DNA of 23,857 nt from Bacteroides sp. UBA7335 (GTDB taxonomy: Bacteria > Bacteroidota > Bacteroidia > Bacteroidales > Bacteroidaceae): positions 1-23,857 of the forward strand of contig DKPL01000001.1 in NCBI GenBank assembly GCA_002471185.1, written 5' to 3'. The notes below the pieces were generated by a model. That model did not search any database. It saw only the letters and a program-made list of their open reading frames with translations, and had not been told where the DNA came from. Positions 1 through 9,900 of this stretch are shown piece by piece. The position numbers were made by a program, and so were the translations under genes. Each line of letters opens with the position of its first letter. Position 1 is the first letter of the stretch.

Positions 1-30
1 GCGTTAACAATATTGTTAACGCCTTTTTTT
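1..30 (+). terminator. Rho-independent terminator at window edge
   Basis: Positions 1-22 form a perfect self-complementary palindrome (arms GCGTTAACAA and TTGTTAACGC around a central TA), followed by CC and seven T residues. This is a classical intrinsic terminator for a plus-strand gene left of the window. It also lies 30 bp past the stop of the minus-strand Smr gene and could act in both directions, but the bases needed to test that are outside the window. Confidence 0.75.
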
Positions 31-51
31 GTCTATATAACTATAGAGTTA

Positions 52-1101
52 TTATTTAATGATAACCATTGTTGCTCCAAAACCATACTCTTGGAAAGAG
101 GCATCTTGATAACGACAATTGCTATATTTACGTTTGAGTTCTTCAACAAGTGCTTTGCGTAATACCCCATCTCCTTTACCATGGATAAAAACAATTTTCT
201 GCTCACGCTTAGTCTTATATTTATCCATAACCTCACGAAATTTATCCAATTGATAATTCAACATTTCACTATTGCTCATACCACGTGTATCATCAAGCAA
301 TTCGTTAATGTGAAGATCGATTTCAATAATACCATTTCCACCACCACGCTTCACTATGGGTTGTGCCTTAGGTTTATCAACAGCTTGTTTATTCAAAATA
401 GCCTCTTGTAAATCTTCGGCCGAAACATATACTTGACGGATTGGAACATCATTGCGTACAATATCGTAAACCAATGCAGGCTCGTCAAAGAATTCAGATT
501 GACGGAATGTATGTAACTTATAAAACTTGACAGTATCAATACGCAGTTCAACATTTACAGCAGGTTTCAACGCAAATGTTTTACCATCTTTGAATGCAAT
601 AAACTGAACAGCTACGTGTTCTAACTCATTTAAAATACCTTTATTAAACTCCTCTACTAAGAATTTCATATTAGGTTCAACCACACCATGAGCCCTTACT
701 TTCCAAGATTTACCTTCGGCACTTAGGTAAGTGTAGTAAAGATAATAATTACTATCATTTACTAGATATGCTTCAAAAGGAGTTGAAGTCATTGCTTTTA
801 TATCTTCAGGTACAAAAGCCAGATAAACATTCAATGCATCACCCCCTTTAACCTCAGCTTGCCTTGGTATTTTAGGAAGTTCAGGTTTTACAGGCTTCTC
901 AGGCTCTATTGTTTTGGTTGGTGAAGGCGTTTTTTTAGCCATATTATAGTTGTCCGTTTCAATAACTACACACTCCTTCATCAACATTGGGATATCAAAT
1001 CCATCTGCATCTTCTACAAGAACAATATCTTTACCTTGAAAGCCTTTCACTACGCCTCCACCAATTTCACTAAGGAAACGTACTTTATCTCCTATTTTCA
1101 T
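52..1101 (-). CDS. Smr-domain protein with DUF2027-like N-terminus
   Basis: A 349-residue cytoplasmic protein. The N-terminus (about 1-50) is a small beta-rich module beginning MKIGDKVRFL. It is followed by a Pro/Lys/Glu-rich linker (about 55-85) and a central region (about 86-235) that looks like the DUF2027 domain of Bacteroidota. The C-terminal 90 residues are an Smr (small MutS-related) domain, with an IDLHINEL motif at 261-268, a variant of the usual LDLHG, and HGKGDGVLR at 307-315, the signature HGxGxGxLR loop. Smr domains are known as nicking nucleases or RNA-binding/ribosome-rescue modules; which applies here is unknown. No signal peptide is visible. A -7-like box lies about 43 bp upstream, suggesting transcription separate from the beta-galactosidase gene. 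Family assignment is firm; cellular role is not. Confidence 0.88.
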   Translation of the reverse strand: MKIGDKVRFLSEIGGGVVKGFQGKDIVLVEDADGFDIPMLMKECVVIETDNYNMAKKTPSPTKTIEPEKPVKPELPKIPRQAEVKGGDALNVYLAFVPEDIKAMTSTPFEAYLVNDSNYYLYYTYLSAEGKSWKVRAHGVVEPNMKFLVEEFNKGILNELEHVAVQFIAFKDGKTFALKPAVNVELRIDTVKFYKLHTFRQSEFFDEPALVYDIVRNDVPIRQVYVSAEDLQEAILNKQAVDKPKAQPIVKRGGGNGIIEIDLHINELLDDTRGMSNSEMLNYQLDKFREVMDKYKTKREQKIVFIHGKGDGVLRKALVEELKRKYSNCRYQDASFQEYGFGATMVIIK

Positions 1102-1143
1102 ATTTCATTTGCTTATTTACGTATACACTATAACTATCATCTA

Positions 1144-1171
1144 CAAAGATAATTACTTTTAGAATAAACAA
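1144..1171 (-). promoter_or_regulatory. Bacteroidota-type promoter for the Smr gene
   Basis: Read on the minus strand, TATCTTTG (1144-1151) matches the Bacteroidota -7 consensus TAnnTTTG. A TTG triplet (1169-1171) lies 17 bp upstream as a possible -33 element. The box ends about 43 bp before the start codon at 1101. Confidence 0.5.
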
Positions 1172-1239
1172 TCTGATTAAAAGAGTTTATCTCAGCAGAG
1201 CTATTATTTTGTTGAAAAACTATAAATAAAAGAATATAC

Positions 1240-4200
1240 TTAATCTATTAATACACGATTCTTCACTGGTATGAAAATTAGAGTAAAACTATAGTCCTGA
1301 TAGGGTACACGATATTGAGGCAATGGAAGTGCTCCCCAGCTATTTACACAACCAATCCCTAACTGTACCTTATCAATACAAAGATTTGTAACCGCTGAAG
1401 GAACTATGTGTGTTGAATGACTTTGAGTCTTTGCAGCTCCATCATCAAGCGAGTCAATAGTATAATGAAGCGCAGAAGCCAAGAATGGAGATTCAGAAAT
1501 AACACACAATCCGTTACCCGATTTATCGAGTTGTTCCCACCAGCGAATATCACTTTTAGTGCCTGTTTCTTGTGGGCGAATATAAGAGTAGAATTGATCA
1601 GCAACTGTCTGAGCATACTGCCCAATAAGTTCTGAATCTTTACGATCGCTATAGTTTTCGGCTGGTCCACGTCCATAATACTGCACACGATCATAGTTGT
1701 TAGGCATAACAACCTCTACCCCAAAACGGAACATTGGTGAAACATTAACGTCTTTACTGGTTTCCATATTTTGAGTGAGCATTACATCACCTACATGATT
1801 GACTACATAAGTCATTGTGAGTTTTGCTGAAACACTAGGCATATCATAACTAGCCACTACAACAGCTTGTTCATTCAGCACAGATGAAGTCAGTGATATT
1901 AACTTCATTTCCGGATTTTTCCAAGCAGCATACTTCGTTTGTAGATTTGCACCATAATCATTATCCGTAGGAGCTCTCCAGAAATTAGGGGTCAACGATG
2001 CTCCTTCTTGAATTAAACTCATTCCAGTTACATCATACTTGCATAAGAATCCTGTTTGCTTATTAAATTCTAGAGCAAAAGTTAAACCTTTTATTATTAA
2101 ATATTGAAAATCATTATCAATTATTTGTGGAACAGAGATAGCCACATTAGATTGTTTCTTTTCATCAAGTATCATTGTTGGCCACGAGTAATCAGTGATA
2201 GCAAGTTGTTGCTTAGCTAATTGATGACCGGCAGGCAATAACCCTTCTGATTGTTTTAGTTTATAATATACATTGAGCAGAACCTCTTTATCGAGAGGGA
2301 TTTCACCCAATGAAAGAGTTAAGTTGTTGCTCGACTGAGGAGCAACATCCAGTAACTCTACCCTATCTGCACGAATCACCTTTCCGTCAGCAAGAAGCTC
2401 CCACTCCATGTAGCAATCTGACAAGTTACGAAAGAAATTTTCATTATAGATTGAGACAATCCCCTTTGAAAGGTCAACCGGATAAGTCCAAATATTCTGA
2501 TAGTAATAAGCAATTTCGTGAGCATGAGGATTAGGAATGCGATCAGGGCTCACCACACCGTTATTACAGAAATTATTATCAGAAGCATCATAGCGATTAA
2601 AGTCACCACCGTAAGCAAAAAACTCCTTTCCCGCATCATCCTTCCAACGAATAGATTGATCGGCAAAGTCCCAAATAAACCCACCTTGCAAAGAAGGATA
2701 TTTACGTATCAGTTCCCAATACTCCTTAAAGCCACCACCTGAATTACCCATTGTGTGAGCATATTCACACTGAATCAAAGGCTTAGTCGTATTACTCTGA
2801 TTAGCATATTTCTCCATTGTATTATAATCAGCATACATTGGACAATAAACATCGGTAAACTCATTACCATGAGCCTGTTCATACTGTACTACGCGACTGC
2901 TATCCTCACGTTTTATCCAATTGTAACAAGTTTCAAAGTTTGGTCCAAACCCTGCCTCATTGCCAAGTGACCAAAAAACGATAGAAGGATGATTATACCC
3001 GCGCTGCACATTGCGTTGATTGCGTTCAAGATGTGCCTTTTGATAAGCAGGATCTTTAGCTAATGTTTCCTCATTATATCCCATCCCATGGGATTCGATA
3101 TTAGCCTCAGCTACTACATATAACCCATACTCATCACACAAGTCATACCATAAGTTATTATCCGGATAATGACAGGTACGCACTGCATTCATATTCATTT
3201 TTTTCATTAATTGAATATCTTGTAGCATACGCTCACGCGAAACAATATATCCTTTATCTGGGTCGAGTTCGTGACGGTTTACCCCTTTAAATAGAACCGG
3301 CTGCCCATTAACTAAAATTTGAGAGCCACTTTGCTCTATCTTTCTAAATCCAACTTTAACTGGAATAATCTCGTCATCACCTTTAGTTGAAGCATACAAC
3401 GTATATAAATAAGGAGTTTCGGCACTCCACTTTTGTGGATTAGCGACAGACATCACAGCCTGTTTTTTCCCCGATCCTGACACAGTAGCATCAGCTACAG
3501 ATTGTCCATTAGCATCCACTAAGTTTAACTCTACACTATTTTGTCCTTTAAGGTCAACCTCAACCAAAAGAGTTCCATTACGATATTCCGAGTCCAAATC
3601 CGGGGTTATCCGTATATCCTGTACTCTTTTCTTGTCGCGTGCATAAAGAAAGCAATCACGCCCTACCCCCGAAAAACGGAAGAAGTCTTGATCTTCAAGA
3701 TAAGTACCATCGCACCAGCGAAATGTCTGAAATGCGATTAAGTTCTCCTTACCAGGTTTTAAGTAAGGAGTCAGGTCGAATTCGGCTTCCAGCTTACTAT
3801 CTTCACTATACCCCACATACTTGCCATTTACCCAGAGATAAATATTAGAAGTTACCGATCCGAAATGAGCAAAAATATCTTTTCCACTCCATGACGCAGG
3901 AACTGTTACCATACGACGATACGAACCCACATAATTGCCATCAGTAGGAACTTGTGGTGGGTTAGACTTAAACTGATTGCGCCAAGCATAACCTATGTTT
4001 ACATAAATCGGATCACCATATCCATTTAGTTCCCATAAGCCGGGAATTTCCATTTTATCCCACCCTTTGTCATTGTAGTTTATTTTCCAAAAGTCAATTG
4101 GTCGTGCATCGGGACTATTAGCATGATTAAAGTTCCAGGTTCCGTTTAAACTCATGTAGTTTTGAGAGTTTTCTTTGTGTCCTTCTTTAGCCAATTCTTT

Positions 4201-4338
4201 ATTTTCAAAAGCAAAATAATTAGTATGCATCGGTGCTCTATTCACTGCATTTACTTCAGGATTGAGCCATTCATTAGATTGAGCATTTATCGAAAGCGAG
4301 AATGCCGAAAGCAAGCCAATAGTAAGTAGTTGTTTCAT
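1240..4338 (-). CDS. Secreted GH2 beta-galactosidase
   Basis: A 1032-residue glycoside hydrolase family 2 enzyme of LacZ type, predicted to release terminal beta-linked galactose from oligosaccharides. An N-terminal signal peptide (about 1-19, MKQLLTIGLLSAFSLSINA followed by Q20) implies export to the periplasm or cell surface. The sugar-binding domain spans roughly 45-235, an immunoglobulin-like domain follows, and the TIM barrel covers about 345-620. The acid/base glutamate is E461 in WSLGNEAGFG and the nucleophile is E525 in QCEYAHTMGNSGG. The last 280 residues form the Bgal small-chain domain. Length equals that of E. coli LacZ. It is transcribed divergently from queA across a 168-bp gap. 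No SusC/SusD pair or regulator is adjacent, so a polysaccharide utilisation locus is not evident. The enzyme class is clear; the natural substrate could be a host glycan or dietary galactoside. Confidence 0.95.
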   Translation of the reverse strand: MKQLLTIGLLSAFSLSINAQSNEWLNPEVNAVNRAPMHTNYFAFENKELAKEGHKENSQNYMSLNGTWNFNHANSPDARPIDFWKINYNDKGWDKMEIPGLWELNGYGDPIYVNIGYAWRNQFKSNPPQVPTDGNYVGSYRRMVTVPASWSGKDIFAHFGSVTSNIYLWVNGKYVGYSEDSKLEAEFDLTPYLKPGKENLIAFQTFRWCDGTYLEDQDFFRFSGVGRDCFLYARDKKRVQDIRITPDLDSEYRNGTLLVEVDLKGQNSVELNLVDANGQSVADATVSGSGKKQAVMSVANPQKWSAETPYLYTLYASTKGDDEIIPVKVGFRKIEQSGSQILVNGQPVLFKGVNRHELDPDKGYIVSRERMLQDIQLMKKMNMNAVRTCHYPDNNLWYDLCDEYGLYVVAEANIESHGMGYNEETLAKDPAYQKAHLERNQRNVQRGYNHPSIVFWSLGNEAGFGPNFETCYNWIKREDSSRVVQYEQAHGNEFTDVYCPMYADYNTMEKYANQSNTTKPLIQCEYAHTMGNSGGGFKEYWELIRKYPSLQGGFIWDFADQSIRWKDDAGKEFFAYGGDFNRYDASDNNFCNNGVVSPDRIPNPHAHEIAYYYQNIWTYPVDLSKGIVSIYNENFFRNLSDCYMEWELLADGKVIRADRVELLDVAPQSSNNLTLSLGEIPLDKEVLLNVYYKLKQSEGLLPAGHQLAKQQLAITDYSWPTMILDEKKQSNVAISVPQIIDNDFQYLIIKGLTFALEFNKQTGFLCKYDVTGMSLIQEGASLTPNFWRAPTDNDYGANLQTKYAAWKNPEMKLISLTSSVLNEQAVVVASYDMPSVSAKLTMTYVVNHVGDVMLTQNMETSKDVNVSPMFRFGVEVVMPNNYDRVQYYGRGPAENYSDRKDSELIGQYAQTVADQFYSYIRPQETGTKSDIRWWEQLDKSGNGLCVISESPFLASALHYTIDSLDDGAAKTQSHSTHIVPSAVTNLCIDKVQLGIGCVNSWGALPLPQYRVPYQDYSFTLIFIPVKNRVLID

Positions 4339-4395
4339 ATCAGTCGGTCAAATTTATAAGATGATATTAGGTATTAAAATTGTTTTCTTGAATTG

Positions 4396-4403
4396 CAAAT
4401 ATA
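4396..4403 (-). promoter_or_regulatory. Putative -7 box for beta-galactosidase
   Basis: On the minus strand TATATTTG matches TAnnTTTG, about 57 bp upstream of the start codon at 4338. A second match, TAAATTTG, lies much closer to the start codon, so the actual start point is uncertain. No convincing -33 element was seen. Confidence 0.35.
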
Positions 4404-4478
4404 AACTATACTCCCTATTTTGAGTTAATTTATTGCTCAAAAAGAGTACAATATCATCCATAATGCAGTATAAATAAC

Positions 4479-4486
4479 TACTTTTG
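4479..4486 (+). promoter_or_regulatory. -7 box of the queA-Nudix operon
   Basis: TACTTTTG matches the TAnnTTTG consensus and ends 20 bp before the queA start at 4507, predicting a short leader of about 12-15 nt. No clear TTTG-type -33 element was found at the expected distance. Confidence 0.45.
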
Positions 4487-4506
4487 CCGCATAAAACATC
4501 AAGTTA

Positions 4507-5727
4507 ATGAAAGAAAGTCCTAAACATATCCATATAAGCGAGTTCAGTTACTCATTGCCGGATGAGCGCATTGCCAAGTTCCCACTTCCGGTTAGAGATG
4601 AGTCTAAATTGCTAATCTATAACCATGGAGAGATTTCAGAAGATAAGTTTTCTTCCCTACCCGAATATTTGACTAAGGGCAGTCTAATGATATTCAACAA
4701 TACCAAGGTCATTCAAGCACGCATGCACTTTCGCAAAGAGACAGGAGCCTTAATCGAAGTCTTTTGTTTAGAGCCGATTCAGCCCAGCGACTATGTTCTT
4801 AATTTTCAGCAAACCGAGCATGTGGCTTGGCTTTGTATGATTGGTAATTTGAAAAAATGGAAAGAGGGTGCACTATCGCGTGAGATGATGGTTAAGGAGA
4901 AGCCTGTGACCTTGACAGCCACTCGTGGTGAAGTCGTAGGAACCAGTCATTGGGTAGATTTTCGTTGGGACAATCCCGCGGTAACCTTTGCCGATATCTT
5001 AGAAGAATTCGGCGAATTACCTATCCCTCCCTACTTAAATAGAGATACACAAGAGAGTGATAAGCGCACTTATCAAACCGTTTACTCTAAAATAAAGGGA
5101 TCAGTAGCTGCACCTACAGCCGGCTTACATTTCACCCCTGCCGTTTTCGATTCGCTTGTACAAAAAGGCATTGATATAGAAGAACTAACACTGCATGTAG
5201 GGGCTGGAACTTTCAAACCTGTGAAAGCCGAAGAGATAGCGGACCATGAGATGCATACTGAGTATATTTCGGTATCAAGATCGACCATTGAGAAACTGAT
5301 CCATCATGATGCCAAAGCCATAGCAGTGGGCACCACATCGGTACGAACACTCGAAAGTCTTTATCACATCGGGGTAACACTAGCCAACAATCCTAACGCT
5401 TCTCAAAAAGAGTTACACGTTAGACAGTGGCAACCTTACGAAAACAAGGAATACCTACAACCCATCGTTGCTTTACAAAAGATATTGGGATACCTCGACC
5501 GTAATGGCATGGAAATGTTACACTCAAGTACCCAAATTATCATTGCACCGGGATATGAATATAAAATTGTGAAAGCGATGGTGACAAACTTCCATCAACC
5601 TCAAAGCACATTGTTATTATTAGTTTCGGCCTTTGTCAAGGGCGATTGGAAGCAAATATATAACTATGCCTTAGAGCACGATTTTCGTTTTTTGAGTTAT
5701 GGCGACTCTTCTTTACTAATTCCTTAA
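4507..5727 (+). CDS. queA: tRNA preQ1 ribosyltransferase-isomerase QueA
   Basis: A 406-residue S-adenosylmethionine:tRNA ribosyltransferase-isomerase. It transfers and isomerises the ribosyl group of SAM onto preQ1 at the wobble base of certain tRNAs, giving epoxyqueuosine. Family motifs are all present: YQTVYSKIKGSVAAPTAGLH (189-208), LHVGAGTFKPV (229-239), GTTSVRTLES (275-284), VTNFHQPQSTL (359-369) and the terminal YGDSSLL. It is about 50 residues longer than the E. coli enzyme, with the extra length spread over internal segments around 85-160 and 290-330. The ATG at 4507 is the first in frame and fits the upstream promoter-like box. The Nudix gene follows 14 bp after its stop and is probably co-transcribed. 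Confidence 0.96.
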   Translation: MKESPKHIHISEFSYSLPDERIAKFPLPVRDESKLLIYNHGEISEDKFSSLPEYLTKGSLMIFNNTKVIQARMHFRKETGALIEVFCLEPIQPSDYVLNFQQTEHVAWLCMIGNLKKWKEGALSREMMVKEKPVTLTATRGEVVGTSHWVDFRWDNPAVTFADILEEFGELPIPPYLNRDTQESDKRTYQTVYSKIKGSVAAPTAGLHFTPAVFDSLVQKGIDIEELTLHVGAGTFKPVKAEEIADHEMHTEYISVSRSTIEKLIHHDAKAIAVGTTSVRTLESLYHIGVTLANNPNASQKELHVRQWQPYENKEYLQPIVALQKILGYLDRNGMEMLHSSTQIIIAPGYEYKIVKAMVTNFHQPQSTLLLLVSAFVKGDWKQIYNYALEHDFRFLSYGDSSLLIP

Positions 5728-5741
5728 ACTTACCTCAACAC

Positions 5742-6254
5742 ATGATTAGTTTACAAAGCGATAACAACGAAGAATTATTTCCGATTGTAGATGAAGATGG
5801 ACTTATCACCGGTGCAGCTACCCGAGGGGAGTGTCATAACGGTAGCCATATACTCCATCCGGTAGTGCATTTGCATGTATTCAACAGTCAGGGAGATTTA
5901 TTTCTACAAAAACGTCCCGATTGGAAAGATATTCAACCGGGGAAATGGGACACTTCGGTGGGTGGTCACATCGATTTAGGTGAAAGCGTAGAGATTGCTT
6001 TAAAAAGAGAAGCTGAAGAAGAGTTAGGAATCACCGATTTCACTCCTGAAAAGTTATGCCAATATATATTCAAATCAGATAGAGAGAGTGAACTAGTGTT
6101 TGCATACAAAACCATTTATGATGGAGTTATAACTCCTAGCGCAGAGCTGAACGGTGGACGCTTTTGGACAAAAGAAGAAATACTCGCTAACTTAGATAAA
6201 GAGCTTTTCACTCCAAACTTCGAAAGCGAGTATCAACGTATCTTTATGAATTGA
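5742..6254 (+). CDS. Nudix hydrolase family protein
   Basis: A 170-residue Nudix-fold protein. The complete Nudix box G-x5-E-x7-REAEEELGI runs from G75 to I97 with the metal-binding glutamates present. The N-terminal part (FPIVDEDGLITGAATRGECH, 13-32) resembles the YfcD/isopentenyl-diphosphate-isomerase-like branch, whose members act on nucleoside-diphosphate-linked or similar substrates. The true substrate cannot be read from the sequence. No signal peptide, so cytoplasmic. It begins 14 bp after queA and is likely in the same transcript; no functional link to queuosine synthesis is established. Its stop codon lies 10 bp from the stop of the convergent peroxidase-like gene, with no strong terminator between them. 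Confidence 0.9.
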   Translation: MISLQSDNNEELFPIVDEDGLITGAATRGECHNGSHILHPVVHLHVFNSQGDLFLQKRPDWKDIQPGKWDTSVGGHIDLGESVEIALKREAEEELGITDFTPEKLCQYIFKSDRESELVFAYKTIYDGVITPSAELNGGRFWTKEEILANLDKELFTPNFESEYQRIFMN

Positions 6255-6264
6255 TTTTAACCAA

Positions 6265-6810
6265 TCAGTTACCACCTTGCACCCAGTTCAATATTTTCAA
6301 ATTGAAGGCGCTATCATCAGGGGGTAGTACACCAACCCACTGCCCCTTTTCATCAATCATAAACTTCTGAAAGTTACCGGTGACCGGTGCATTTTGTTTT
6401 CCGTTCAGTTTTTTCTCAGTAAGCCATTTATACAAGGGCGAAATATTTTTGCCTACCACAGAAGTCTTTTCCATTACCGGAAAAGTCACATCATAATCGA
6501 GTAGCCGGTAACCATTGGTCTGAGCTTGCTGTTTAGCCGACTGTGTATCGAAATCTTCGGTTGGAAACCCCAGTAGTACAAAGTTACTATCGCAGTATTG
6601 ACTATACAACTCTTCAAGAATGGCATATTGCGGTGCTAATTGATCCTGCACATCCACATTCACAATAAGCACTTTTTTTCCTTTGAGTTGACTAAAAGGA
6701 TAAGGTTTACCATCAATTGTAGTCGTGGTAAAACTATAGAATGACTCACTCTGAGCAAAGGTTGCCATAGACACCAACAGCACAACCAATCCGGCTATTA
6801 TCTTCTTCAT
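6265..6810 (-). CDS. Exported glutathione-peroxidase-like protein lacking catalytic Cys
   Basis: A 181-residue thioredoxin-fold protein of the glutathione peroxidase family with an N-terminal signal peptide (about 1-19, MKKIIAGLVVLLVSMATFA then Q20). Family landmarks include the FYSFTTTTIDGK opening, LKGKKVLIVNV (42-52), LGFPTEDFDTQ (80-90), FPVMEKTSVVGKNISPLYKWL (110-130) and NFQKFMIDEKG (146-156). The usual NVASxCGLTPQY segment reads NVDVQDQLAPQY, so the peroxidatic Cys/Sec position is D56 (codon GAT). The Trp of the WNF motif is also replaced (GNF). Gln90 and Asn146 of the catalytic tetrad remain. The only Cys after the signal peptide is C73, which is not at the active site. By family rules it should not be a normal peroxidase; it may be a pseudoenzyme with a binding or structural role. 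The reading frame is intact, arguing against a decaying gene. Confidence 0.85.
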   Translation of the reverse strand: MKKIIAGLVVLLVSMATFAQSESFYSFTTTTIDGKPYPFSQLKGKKVLIVNVDVQDQLAPQYAILEELYSQYCDSNFVLLGFPTEDFDTQSAKQQAQTNGYRLLDYDVTFPVMEKTSVVGKNISPLYKWLTEKKLNGKQNAPVTGNFQKFMIDEKGQWVGVLPPDDSAFNLKILNWVQGGN

Positions 6811-6953
6811 ATTTGTTGAATTACATTATATTTTCTCTATAACAACCAAAAGCCACATAAGGTTGCTATCATTCACAACCTTTCTAAGTCGATTCAATTG
6901 CCATTCTTTCCGCTTCGCCCTAATTCTATATTTTTTGTGCAATAGCTACCCTA

Positions 6954-6994
6954 TTTTAGCATAGCAAATTATAAACACTTTCGCTATGCTAAAA
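6954..6994 (+). promoter_or_regulatory. 12-bp inverted repeat spanning the efflux-pump start codon
   Basis: TTTTAGCATAGC (6954-6965) and GCTATGCTAAAA (6983-6994) are perfect reverse complements separated by 17 bases. The pump ATG (6986-6988) lies inside the right arm. As RNA this could fold into a hairpin hiding the start codon; as DNA it could be a dimeric repressor operator. A TAnnTTTG-like stretch with one extra T (TATTTTTTG, 6929-6937) lies just upstream and would place the repeat inside the leader, but that promoter call is weak. Confidence 0.6.
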
Positions 6995-9900
6995 GCAATT
7001 GTTCACTTTTCGATCAAGAAAAAACTCTTTGTAGGGCTCACTACACTAGCTCTACTTATCGGAGGCATCTATTCTATGCTGACACTACCCATTGATACCG
7101 TACCCGATATCACCAACAATCAAGTACAAATAGTTACCATCTCACCTACTTTAGCTCCACAAGAGGTAGAACAACTCATCACAATGCCTATAGAAATTGC
7201 CATGAGCAACATTATGAAGGTAGAAGAGATTCGTTCAGTGAGTCGATTTGGACTTTCGCTGGTGACAGTGGTGTTCGACGAGGGTGTCCCCACCCTTGAT
7301 GCACGACAGTTGATTAATGAACAGATACAATCGGTAGCGGGTGAAATTCCAACAGAGCTGGGTACTCCCGAAATGATGCCCATCACCACAGGATTGGGAG
7401 AAATCTACCAATATGTACTCGAGGTAGACCCTGCCTATCGAGATAAATACGATGCAATGGAGTTGCGTACCATTCAAGATTGGATTGTGAAACGACAGCT
7501 TTCGGGCATACCGGGAATTGTCGAGATAAATAGTTTTGGCGGATATGTGAAGCAATATGAAGTTGCGGTAGACCCTGATGCATTGTTTTCGCTCAACATC
7601 ACTCTAGCCGAGGTTTTTGAAGCTTTGAGTAGAAACAATCAGAACACCGGTGGTAGTTACATCGAGAAGATGAGAAACGCTTACTACATCCGTTCTGAGG
7701 GTATGATTACTCACTTAAAAGATATTGAGCAGGTGGTCATTACCAACCGCAATGGTATTCCCATTCACATCGACGATGTAGCTAAGGTTCGATTTGGAGC
7801 TCCTAAACGGTTTGGCGCCATGACAATGGATGGTGACGGAGAGTGTGTGGGTGGCATCGCAATGATGCTCAAAGGTGCCAATGCCAACTTAGTAACTCGC
7901 GAACTCGAAGAGCGGGTAGAACGCATCCAAAAGTTATTGCCTGAAGGAGTACGCATTGAGCCTTACTTGAATCGTTCAGAGCTGGTGAGCCGCAACATAT
8001 CTACAGTGGTTTATAACCTAATCGAAGGAGCACTTATTGTGTTTCTTATTCTGATTATATTTTTAGGCAACTTCCGCGCCGGACTAATTGTGGCTTCGGT
8101 TATCCCACTAGCCATGTTGTTTGCCTTTATCATGATGCGTATTTTTGGAGTATCGGCCAACCTGATGAGTTTAGGTGCTATTGATTTTGGTATTGTTGTA
8201 GATGGTTCTATTGTTATTATCGAAGGAGTATTGGCTCATTTATATAGTAAAAGGTTGATTGGTAAGAAGCTCAATAAGGCAGAGATGGATGCCGAAGTAG
8301 AACAAGGTATATCGGGAGTAACTCGCTCAGCAACTTTTGCCATAGTCATTATTCTAATTGTATTTTTCCCCATTTTGACACTAAAGGGAATTGAAGGTAA
8401 ATACTTCACACCCATGGCCAAAACATTAGTGTTCTGCATTATTGGCGCCATGTTGTTATCGCTTACCTATGTGCCTATGATGGCCTCACTATTCTTAAAG
8501 CACAATTTAAAAGCCAAACGCACCTTTGCCGATCGCTTTTTTGATGGACTCAACATAGGATATCAATATACGCTAAAGTGGTGTATGCGCTTCAAGTGGG
8601 GCGTAGTGATGGCTGCATTTGGTGCACTAATTGGGTCGTTTATCTTATTTGGCAAATTGGGGGCAGAGTTTATCCCTACACTTGACGAGGGCGATTTTGC
8701 TATGCAGATGACTCTTCCGGCAGGTAGTTCATTGTCGGAAAGTATTGAGGTATCAAACTTAGCACAGAAAACACTGAAGGAGAGGTTCCCGGAGATTAAA
8801 CATGTGGTGGCTAAAATTGGAACAGCAGAAGTTCCTACCGACCCTATGGCGGTAGAAGATGCCGACATTATGATTGTAATGAAACCCTTTAAAGAGTGGA
8901 CTTCGGCCACTTCGCGTGCAGAGATGGTGGAAAAGATGAAAGAGAGTTTAGAGCCATTGAGCCAACGCGCTGAGTTTAACTTCTCGCAGCCCATTCAGCT
9001 TCGTTTTAATGAGTTGATGACGGGGGCAAAAGCCGATATTGCCATTAAGCTCTATGGCGAAGATACACACGAGCTTTATGAGCGTGCCAAAGAGGCAGCG
9101 CGATATGTACAAAAAGTGCCTGGAGCTTCGGATGTGATTGTGGAGCAAACCATGGGACTACCACAGCTGATTGTAAAATACAACCGCGACAAGATAGCAC
9201 GCTATGGAGTGAATATTCAGGAGCTGAACGATATGATTCGTACGGCTTATGCCGGCGAAGCTAGTGGGGTGATATTCGAGAATGAACGCCGATTTGATTT
9301 AGTGGTTAGGTTAGACCAACAAAAGGTGGCAGATTTCAACTTAGACAAGCTCTTTATTCGTACTGCCGAAGGGGTTCAAATTCCGATTAGTGAGTTTGCT
9401 TCTATCGACTTAGTCGAGGGACCACTTCAGATTAATCGTGATGAAACTAAACGTAGAATTGTGATTGGAGTAAACGTGCGCAATGCCGATATCCAACAGG
9501 TAGTGGCCGATATTCAAGCCACACTCGATAAGAACATCACTCTTCAACCAGGTTACTACTTTGAGTATGGCGGTCAGTTCGAGAATCTTCAGAATGCTAT
9601 CAACACCTTATTGATTGTTATTCCGGTAGCATTAGGGTTGATTTTGCTTATCTTATTCTTTGCCTTCAAAAACGTTACCTACACCCTCATTGTGTTCTCT
9701 ACCGTTCCACTATCATTGATTGGTGGTATCGTGGCACTTTGGTTGCGCGGCATGCCTTTCAGCATATCGGCCGGTGTAGGGTTTATTGCTCTGTTTGGTG
9801 TGTCGGTGCTCAATGGTATCTTGATGCTCAACCACTTCAACGACTTGCGTAGCCGTTCTACCTACCCACTGAGCACAAGCAAGATCATCAGTCGCGGAAC

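Noticed and set aside
6643..6645. Selenocysteine in the glutathione-peroxidase homologue
   Set aside because: The codon at the active-site position is GAT (Asp), not TGA.
8563..8994. Long minus-strand frame inside the RND pump gene
   Set aside because: It is antisense to a well-supported coding region and shows no recognisable protein features.
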